NCBI GenBank assembly: GCA_947179485.1
Contig: OX359248.1
Coordinates: forward strand, 30,947,378-31,011,377
DNA from: Allacma fusca
Lineage: Eukaryota; Arthropoda; Collembola; Symphypleona; Sminthuridae
Reading direction: 5' to 3'
DNA length: 64,000 bases
Shown in pieces: positions 54,846 to 64,000 of the stretch; the first letter of the stretch is position 1, and every line of letters begins with the position of its first letter. Under the pieces are notes generated by a model. That model ran no database searches. It had not been told where the DNA came from and saw only the letters and a list, made by a program, of their open reading frames with translations. The position numbers and the translations under genes are program-made.

Positions 54846-55381
54846 TTTCCCTATGACAACCTAACATCCTATCTTTAACATACGCAGAGCAGCGGTGCTC
54901 CTCAGAATTCCTAATAAGTTTAATACCAGCGACTAGGAGGAATTCTCAGGAATTTTTTTCAAGCTGACTGAGACTTGGAGCTCTAGTACACAGAGACACA
55001 CAGAGACACGTGACGAAAAATAAATCCCAGTCTTTTTTCACCTAAAAAACTCTACTACTATACAAAGAAGTGAAAATCGATGAAGACGTCACATTAATAT
55101 CTAAGGAGCTGAAAAAGTAATGTATGTTGTAGAGCGAGTCGGGGGAAAAAAAACCCCATCTCACAAATTCATGATCACATAAAAATGGCTATTTTTGAAC
55201 GCTCTTAAATCGTAAGGATGTTTGTAAAATAAAACCAGATCCCATCCGAACGAAACTCGGGAACACATTGACAGGGAAGTGTATACGGCTACAGTCGCTT
55301 CGTATGAAAACAAAGGGGATGAGGTGGATCAGAAAAACATCAGGATTTAGACTGGGCTCTCGGGTTTTTTTTTCTGTAGCC

Positions 55382-55417
55382 TCTTCAGACTACTGTAGTC
55401 CTACTGCAGTCTGAAGA
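55382..55417. repeat. Imperfect 17-bp inverted repeat
   Basis: TCTTCAGACTACTGTAG, spacer TC, then CTACTGCAGTCTGAAGA. Two positions near the loop do not pair. Confidence 0.85.
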
Positions 55418-55725
55418 CAGGCAGACAGCCAGGAAAACAAGTTAAAAAATCTTTCACTCTTTAAATCACTTTGGTGTGTTAAAGTTCTCTGGAATGGTAT
55501 TACATGGTTTTATAGTAACAAAACGAATTTCTAATCTGACACTATGTAAAGCTCAGAAGTTACCTTGAGTAACTTTCCTCGAGATAGTTTGTCTCCCTCA
55601 GACATACATACATCAAGGTTAGCCGACCCGGCTATGACCATACATAATGAAGTTACTACATATGAGGGGCAGTTGGGAAACTTTCCTTTCGGAAATGAAA
55701 GCCCGAAGAGAAGAAGACAGTGAGA

Positions 55726-55752
55726 GAGGGAGAGAGAGAGAGAGAGAGAGAC
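55726..55752. repeat. (GA)n microsatellite
   Basis: GA repeat with a short GGG interruption at its left edge. Confidence 0.9.
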
Positions 55753-57337
55753 AGAAAGTAAAATGAATTATAATAAGAGCTAAATCCTTACTTTCCTCTT
55801 CTTGTTTCGTCCTTTCCCTTACTTATGCTGCCCTGTGTTTAGGTACAAAAAAAATTTCTTCTCAAGTTGCTTAGCCCTCCCAAAAAAAAGTTTATGGCGC
55901 GTATCCGGATTTTATTCCCGTCTATAGTTTTCCAAAAGACTCAAAAGGCTCCGGGATTTTTGTCCTCGGGATCGTTTAGTTGTGTAACTACCAAGGGAAG
56001 ATATGCACTCCTAAACTTTCTTCGACAGGGAAATAGTACGACTGTCAGGAGCGTAAACAGCCAAGTTTCCCAACATTTACTCTCGTATATATCCTTTACT
56101 TACTTTACTACTAATAAAATTCCTGAATGTCCCTCCGGCTCATTTGATTTTTCTTGTTTGGTTGAATTACCATAGAAATCTGTCCCATCAATTGTGATCA
56201 TCCATGGGCTGTCATATAAGTAATAATAATAATAATTATTATTATGTCCATCCAAGTGAATTTGACAGGGGAACTTTATCTGCCGAAAGATGCCAAAGGA
56301 TCTTGGAGATTTCAAGTGTATATACTCAATTCAAATATGAACTGATACTTTTGGGGATTTTAGAGGAGAAAATTCAACGGAAATATCAATAACCATTAAA
56401 TTTCAGAGCAAGGAAACCCATAGTCAAGTAATAATGATTAGGTTTGAAAAGGTCACCCTCTCAAATCATCCGTGATATTTTATCTTTCAGGATCCAGGAC
56501 ATTAGGAACAAAAAAAAAGCCTCACCGCTTGATGTAATGGTGGCGGCACAAATTGAACAACGGGCATTTCCAGGTCACATTACATAAACTAAACCCGGAG
56601 ACGGAAAATACTTCCTATTTGAGCCCATCACTGCCGTTCTAAAGTAGCTAAGGCTATAAGCGTACAGTTGTCCTTCCGTACTTCCTCCCTCACTTCAAAT
56701 TTCTTTCTTAGAAGTACCTGGACATGGACACCCATTTGATATCGCAAGTTAAGTTAAGTACATAATTACATATATAGATAGATACATACAGAGGTTCGAA
56801 AATGTAAGGATAGAAAGTCTTGACTTGATTTCAATTGGTTGAAATATCTCTTTCCCCTGCACTCTAACGACGACGATACATAAAATAAGAAACAAATAGA
56901 GTTGAAATGAACGTGACCACGTAGCATTTGAATCTGACGTATTCTAAAGACGTGAGTTGCCAATTCTAACAATAGAACCAAGTGTTGTGAAATTTAAGCC
57001 TTGCTCAACGAACCCTGCGAAGAGACATACGCAGGAGAGAGAGAGAGGAGGAAAGAAACTTGAGAAATTTCCAGTCTATTATAATATCACATTTATTGCT
57101 GAAATAAACTTTCCTTTCCTTGCTTTGCCAAAGACATTTAGAGCTATGAAGTCATTCAACTAAACACCCGCTCCAGCCCTATCCCATACCACGACTCCAC
57201 ATTCACTTTCCAGGCTCCTCAAGTAGTCAAATAAATAATAATCCTTAACCTAGAAACTTGTTTGCAAATGGGAGCTTCTCCCACATATGCACGTACATTA
57301 ATGGTGTCGGAATGGAAGTATGAGGAGAGTTAAACTT

Positions 57338-57432
57338 GTGTGTGTGTGTGTGTGTGTCACTTCTGTATTGGGCTCTACTTATTGTTAGTACTTGGGGGGA
57401 TGAACTTACTCTGATGTGTGTGTGTGTGTGTT
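57338..57432. repeat. Pair of (GT)n microsatellites
   Basis: Two GT runs, at 57338-57358 and about 57414-57432, are separated by about 55 bases of non-repeat sequence. Confidence 0.9.
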
Positions 57433-60400
57433 GTGTGCATTGAAGGCATGTACATACATATGTACTGTCGGTGTACATACGATTCCCACTGCTCATTTTA
57501 TATGGAAACGGTAGCAGGAGCTCCTGGAGTGGATGTTGGGTCTTGGGTCTCGAGACGACCTCCCTCACGTTGTAATAATCATGAAGTTATATCAAGGGAG
57601 ATGCCTCCTTTTCTTTAAACAAGTTACTCCTTGAAAGCCTCCCAGTTAGACTATTTTTGGAATCCACTTGAGCTTTTCTATTATTTTCCATGGTGGAGGG
57701 AAAGGGAAGGGAAGGGAAGGCAAATACAAGACAAGAGGTCGAAACTGTCTCAACCGTTGGGGCTTACAGGAACAACCTCGTGTCATAATACAGTAACTTA
57801 ACCTAAGCCCTGCTAAATAAATGACGTTCGTGTCCCAAACCTAACCCCCTCCCGAAAGCAACACACACCAGAGGATATCCACCATGTGGTGGGGCAAAGA
57901 TAGCTTTAATAACGGACCCATAACCTTCTACAAGGAAAATCCTCCACATGCAAACAGATCCATATTCGTATGAATTATTAAAATGAACAGCAATAGAGGA
58001 GGTTCAAGCACTGCACTGTAGAGTTTCAATATAGTGATGAGCAGTAGGACTGGGGACAAGCTGGAGAGCTTTTCAAGTTCCAAAAAGGAATACTCCGTGA
58101 AATAGGTAGAGCACAGCTGAGGATTTGCTCCAAGTGACAAACTGGTTATGCACTTATTTAAAAAGAATCTTCACCTTCAACCTTTTACCTTTGTTTACGG
58201 TAAGGAGTCCGGACTCCAGTCTCCAGATGAAACTCATGTGAAGAGCCAGAATTATATTTTTTTTGTAGCTCGAAGGAAATAAAGTAGATGCATAGATATA
58301 TGTACATACTTAGATACATGGCGTTTAGATGATGAGAGTTTTTTTTTATACTCCCCCTTCCCTTGAAAAAAAAGAGCAACATTACTCTCACCGGAATTTA
58401 CATACTGATGTGGTATGTATGTACAGATAGTACAATACTGTACAGTACATTGGGAATTCTATGCTTGAGCACAGTCAAGGACAGGATCGTTATATAAATA
58501 TTATCGGTCTTCCTCTCACAAGTGTGAGAATCTGAGAGATAGAAGGATTGTATGTGTTTCCGCTACCGGACACATAAAACAGGATCTTTGCATTCTATAT
58601 ATAGTCGAGAGTTTGCGTGTGCTCTTGTGTGAGCTAGTATCACAACAAGCATGGAATTGGAGAGTCAACTGATGTAATAATGTATTTTGGGTGGTGTTTA
58701 CAGTTAGAGATAAAGAATTTGAACAAACGCACTCACTCGGAGCAGGAGCTCTTTCTTGCTGTATGGAAACTATATGGGGAGAAAATTCTAAGCTCCCAGT
58801 AACTTCATCTACCTATGTATGTATGTATAAATGACTATATGACGGAGTATGTACTACATATCCTGCTCTTTATCTTTACTACCATGCCCACCGTTCCAGC
58901 CGTAAATAATACACAAGTGGTGAGGAAATGTAACTCACGCGTACTTGCACTATCAAAGTTCACACATTCTCACCCTATATTTACACAGGGTGCAATTTAT
59001 TGTATTCTTCCCAAAATTAGAATATTCTAAAGAAACTTCCTTCGAATCTTGCGTACACAGGCACGTAGGATCCATATTCCAGAGATGAGGAGGGTACAAG
59101 CACCAGAGTGAAACAGGAACTGTCAGTTTCAGCAAGTCCCTATTTATATATAATTTCCCTCAGATCCCCTCAGATATGCTCATATAGATATGTGAAGACA
59201 GTAATAATTTGTAATTTTGATGAAGGACAAAGGGATTGCGGAATAAAGTTGGACTACGGAAGTGGCTCGATCTGTTCATGGCATAAGTGAAAGCAAGTGC
59301 CTTGGGGGGAAACCTATATGATAACAGAGGAGCTTCAGAGAAAGCAAGACAAGCATTGAAGCATAGCCTGAGTGCCTTAAGGCTTGTCCTGTCTCCACTC
59401 CACAATTGAACTTTCTCCATGCTCAAAGGTTCCCTTTGAATTTAAATTTCTAATGTAGACTTCAAAACCCTTGACAATTATTACAAGTCATGCTCACGAT
59501 CATGAGAACCTTGGAATTTCAGCTTGCATGCACTAGTCTAGTTATCCATGCATGCAGCATGCAGTTGGGCTGGGAGCATTAATATTCTATAATTTCTACT
59601 TCTACTGTACTCCTCCAGGCCCTCATGCAAGGTGCAAGGAAGGAGGATTGTCTCGTACATACATAATTACGTATCGTGGCTGCAGTTAGGACAAACCAAA
59701 TTGCTGCAACTGATTCAATAAAACCATATGTACATTGTTACACTGAAGCCAGCTCCATGTGTGTGTGGAATTAACCTAGAATTATTACAAGAGCTACCAG
59801 ATCCAGGAGTAGTAACAATGAAGAGGGGTTATGGTGTACGAAACCAGCAAATTTTAACCTATCACGCGATTAGTAAACCCTTGAGCTCAAAACGTGTAAA
59901 GCCCCGATGAAAGGAAATAGCTCATAGTTAATTTATTATAGGGATGTTCACAAGTTTTCGGGTGATAAAGTAATAGCTGTGTATAAACTTTATCTGGATA
60001 TTTTGGATGGATAAGATACGTAGTACCAGTACTACTATTACTACTACTCCTACCAAATTAAATTACATACAGGATTGGATCGGAACGGTGAAATTCCTTT
60101 GACTCACAAATATCATAAGTTACCATGTCACACATAAATAAATACTTGTCAACATGTTAGTAATGAAATATGCTTGTTTACTAGTCTCAATGGGAGTGCA
60201 TGCGTGGACGTACATCCGGACTACAGTAAATCTTGAGAAGCTATTGCTAGTTGCTGACAACTATAACTTTAATTCAATAGGAATAAGTTCCGCCCCAGGT
60301 ACAGACTCACTGGAGGTCCAGGCAGTTCTGATTGGAGTAATGGATACCATCAACAATTTTTTGAACACTGACTACTATCTACACAGAGAAAGTTTTCCTA

Positions 60401-61804
60401 CTCTAACTGGAGCACCCAAGACATTTTGAGAGACTACAGGACGTTGATTTTCTTCCCAGTATAAGGTAATTCATAGAGGGAAGTTGGAGGCGTTCCTGCA
60501 GAATAAATACAAGCATGTAAATCATGTATTGGGACGTGATCCGTGATGCAGACAAGGCTTGGCTGGAGCATCTATAATGTGTTCGTTGGTTGAGAGTAGC
60601 CGCCCGCCTGTAATTTGATTTCTGTTCCTGACATTGACTTCATTTGCTCACCTTCAGTTTTTTCCTGGGTAGATTGGGAGACTGTTAGAGGCTAAACTGA
60701 AGGTAAGAGGTGTTTAGCTCTTCCTTCAGAGTTACATACTACCCTCGAAATACATACGTGTGGAAAGAACTGTCATGTATACAAACTATTTGGATTTCCA
60801 TGTAGCAAGTGGAGAGAGAGAGCCTTTGGTATATAATGAAATTACTGTGGAATACTATTTGGAGGTCCTGGGAACTTTCCTTCCTAGCTATAGTAGACTT
60901 TGTTCCCCAGTATAGTAGAATCTAGCCGTTCCTCTCCGTCTGAAATGATTTCGATTGCCTTTATTTTCTAGTGTGGAATATGTCAGGAACATAAAATATT
61001 TCCATCACTTTCCCTCTGAGGATTTCCGCGAGAAAAACTTGAGATTTGTATTAAAGTGGGGATGTGTGTTTGTGCATGATAATATTATGATAGGTAATAG
61101 CTCCGAGAAGTGCTCCAGACCTTTTCTACCATTCCATGGAGTTGAGTAATATTTCATACTATTTCATATTATATGCCTCATTCCATGTCATACTGTACCA
61201 TGGCGAGGGATATTAAGTTAGGAGATGTGTACATATCCCAAGTTCAATTCTCCACTCCGATTGAATTTTGTTTTTGGAACGGCACAAGCCCCGCTACTGA
61301 CGCAGAGAGTGATTGTGTGTGAAGGTTTTTAGTTAGTAATTCCTACCTCTTCGGGTACAGTAGTGTCTCCCGTACACTCGTAGGCTTGAGAAAATGATTG
61401 AGTTAGCGGGTAAGAGAATGTGGGAGCGGAGTTGGGTCTCACGTTTGCAGAGGATTGGGTAGAGGCTCCTATAGCATTTCCATATTTTAGTGGTGACATA
61501 TTTAGTGTCGGGTATCGTCTCCCGCCTGTCACGCTGCTCATTGTCGTCCTGGACGGAAATTTATTTGTTGAAGGGAGAGACCAAACCTTGTGTAACAGTT
61601 ACAATAGATTTACCACCACTATCAACACCGCTGGCTCACTAGGAGGTTAGAATACTAGTCCGTATTTGCGGTGCGAATAAGACAGTTTTCCGCGACAGTA
61701 TAACTCACATACATAGGAGTCTTTCTAGTTTTTCAGGTTTCCTCTTTTGAAAAATCCCAAGTAATGTTTTTCCTTCGGAGGAGTCGGTCGTTGGTGGAGC
61801 GAGG

Positions 61805-61829
61805 AGAGAGAGAGAGAGAGAGAGAGAGG
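61805..61829. repeat. (GA)n microsatellite
   Basis: Uninterrupted GA run. Confidence 0.95.
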
Positions 61830-62328
61830 GTTTCGAGTTGTTGGGCATTGGAGAGCGAGTGAATGTTTCTGGGTTTGCAGGACGAATCGACCTACTTCTA
61901 TGCACCATCCTCAGCTTTCCATGGGGCTCTTTTCGGACTCAGAGATTTTCTCTTCCCCTTCCAGTATACCAAAATGCACCTTCGAAAAATCATCCCAAAG
62001 AAACAAGCAATATCATACAATTACATTCTTTTCCAGGGTGAGGACTCATACAACTCCTGTACTAGTTTCATAGGGGCTCCTTTTTCCCAGCTCATAGTTT
62101 ATATCCTGGAAGAAACTGGTGAGATTGTAATAGAATAGGTCTAGGCAGGCAGGACCCAGCCAGGGTTGGTATATGTATTGGGCTCCTATGAAGGAGGGGA
62201 ATTTTTGGGTGATACATACATTTGTATCTATGTACAGTATGTATGTATCTACATACAAGGGCATAGTTGCGTGAGACCCGTGGAGGAAGTTGGGGAACAC
62301 ACGGTGGATCCTGTACACATAGAGAGCT

Positions 62329-62329
<1 letters not shown>

Positions 62330-62379
<50 letters not shown>
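62330..62379. repeat. (CA)25 microsatellite
   Basis: An uninterrupted CA run of about 50 bases, followed by further short CA and GA tracts. Frames through it encode only Val/Cys or Thr/His runs. Confidence 0.97.
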
Positions 62380-62384
<5 letters not shown>

Positions 62385-63267
62385 TACAGAGAGACACACA
62401 CGTTACGCATGAGACTAACAGACAAAATTGGACGGGAACATAGTAATACCCCGAGCATAGTTTTGACGGAACGAGGCTTGTGTGATAGAGGTGAAGAAAA
62501 TATCAAATGTCTGTATAAAATAGAAATAGCATGAGAGATACCACTTAGGTTAGTTAAGTTGGGTTAGGGGCTAGGACTAGATGTAAGAATGTGTAGTGTG
62601 GAGCTAAGGTTGTGAGTGTGCAAGTTAAATTTGGTGAGGGGACTGGGAATGTGTGTGAAGGGCGCATGATGCCGAAAATGTTCGATCGCTTGCTTTCTCT
62701 CCTGTTTGTTCGGATGAATCCTCAATAGTTCCATATACTTGAAAGTTGTCGGCGGCGCGGCGAGAGGGTTTTCCTATACACAGTGTCGTTCCAATCCAAC
62801 ATCCCATTCAAGCTCCTTTTATGCTGCTTGCTTAATACTTTTGCTCGCTCGCTGGCTCTCGCTCTCTCATCTTTTTACTGTAGGTTAGCTAAAAAGGGAA
62901 AAGTTCCTGCTCTCGTTCCTCCTCTCTACTTTTTAGAAGGTCCTCACAAAAATCCTCATGTGCCCAGAGCAGTGGTGGTGGAGGCAGTAGTGAAGTCTTC
63001 TACAACAGGCTACGTCTCTTTTGCTCTCTTGTACAGCAGAAGCAGTAGGAGCAGCAGGAGCAGGAACAAATCCAACAATACCTTGTAGGTCTACGCTCAG
63101 GCTCTCACTCTCCTGCTTCTACTTTTACTGCTCCTGGGCTCTACTCTCTTCCTCCGACCAACCCGCATCTTCTCTTTCTTTCACTCACTCTTCTCCATAC
63201 AATTCTCCTCTCACAAGGCTATTCATTCCTCAACTATTTTCCCCAAAAGTAAGGAACGATTTTCCTC

Positions 63268-63269
<2 letters not shown>

Positions 63270-63299
<30 letters not shown>
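63270..63299. repeat. (CT)15 microsatellite
   Basis: An uninterrupted CT run followed by a further CT-rich stretch to about 63340. Confidence 0.95.
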
Positions 63300-63304
<5 letters not shown>

Positions 63305-64000
63305 TCCTGTATCTTTTTCCTCTTTCTCTCTCTCTCTCCACCTTGCATATATTTTTTCCTTCGTTTTGCTTCCACTCTGTTTATATCTCACGGAATAATC
63401 ATTACCTCCGGTAGTAGCACATTCCCATTAATATTTCCCGAACCTACTTCTTCCCTGGGAAAAGAACTGTGGAGCTACAGTACTACTGAGACCTGAGGCC
63501 GTGGGAATCACATTTACTAATCCCTTCACTAACCCTTCATTATGTGTGCCCAAGTTTCAAGACCTTCAAGTAATTATTACATACATATAGCACAGTGACT
63601 AAATTCTGAGCTCTCACTGTGTAAGTACCTAGTCAAAATCAGAGGAGCTTCAAGCAGAACAAATCCAGGGAGATCCAGTCTGTGTATATGCTTCTGTCTA
63701 CGGAAAGCATGTAGAGCCCTTCAAGAGTAATGATCACATATCTTTGGGAGAGCCCGTGGACTACTAGGAATATTCTCCAATAATATGAGATCCCCTGTAA
63801 CTTTCTAAGTGTTCTATTTCAAGTGAGATTCTGTCGTGTAAAAGTGCATACATGTTGTGTAGTCCGATTGACTTTTGTAAACTCCCAGATAGTGTCTTCA
63901 CCCCAGGCCCAGCCAGCTCAGGGCTAAGGATATCCAAAGCCAAAACCAAATTGTAGTTGCAAATCCGGGGGAACGGAAACCCTACAAGAGAAGACCAAGC

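Larger units (their letters stand above)
48661..64000. other. Gene-poor, microsatellite-rich interval right of IFT122
   Basis: About 15 kb with no gene I can name. Short open frames occur on both strands, without domain similarity or a coherent exon chain. The interval carries hairpins at 49394-49421 and 55382-55417, a TAA/TTA palindromic run near 56221-56246, and many CA, GA and CT microsatellites. It may be intergenic DNA, long introns, or the 5' side of a gene lying to the right. The CT-rich stretch 63270-63345 could belong to the 5' region of such a gene, but nothing proves it. Confidence 0.5.

Noticed and set aside
62046-62534. Overlapping frames on both strands around 62.3 kb
   Set aside because: They are open only because the CA/TG microsatellite contains no stop codon in several frames.

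Overview
The window looks like nuclear DNA of an animal, most likely an arthropod and possibly a small crustacean. It is AT-rich, is full of dinucleotide microsatellites and tacata/tatgta-type motifs, and carries three multi-exon genes with GT-AG introns of about 100 to 3,000 bases. I could not place the species. I found no prokaryotic operon, tRNA gene, rRNA gene, CRISPR array or intact transposon.

Layout: (1) 412-4669, + strand, an NPDC1/CAB-1 family single-pass neuronal membrane protein. Five exons are visible and the gene probably begins left of the window. (2) 13930-23826, - strand, a six-exon gene for a predicted 699-residue secreted coiled-coil protein. It has an RS-rich stretch, a furin-like RRKR site and one cysteine in the mature chain. 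It resembles the stalk of fibrinogen-related proteins such as Scabrous, but I see no fibrinogen domain. (3) 32747-48390, + strand, a complete IFT122 gene (intraflagellar transport complex A). Its 21 exons join in phase to give 1,211 residues, close to the length of vertebrate IFT122.

Genes 1 and 2 converge across about 9.3 kb without a supportable gene. Genes 2 and 3 diverge from a non-coding interval of about 8.9 kb that should hold both promoters. From 48.7 kb to the right edge there is about 15 kb of microsatellite-rich sequence with only one weak short coding candidate.

The three genes do not form a pathway. NPDC1 relatives act in neurons and IFT122 acts in cilia, which in arthropods are largely confined to sensory neurons and sperm, but this shared theme may be chance. 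I found no clearly new biological system. The items most worth a second look are the single-cysteine secreted coiled-coil protein, a perfect 42-bp palindrome with no spacer in an IFT122 intron, a 15-codon microexon carrying the NPDC1 signature, and an intronic 23-bp minisatellite.
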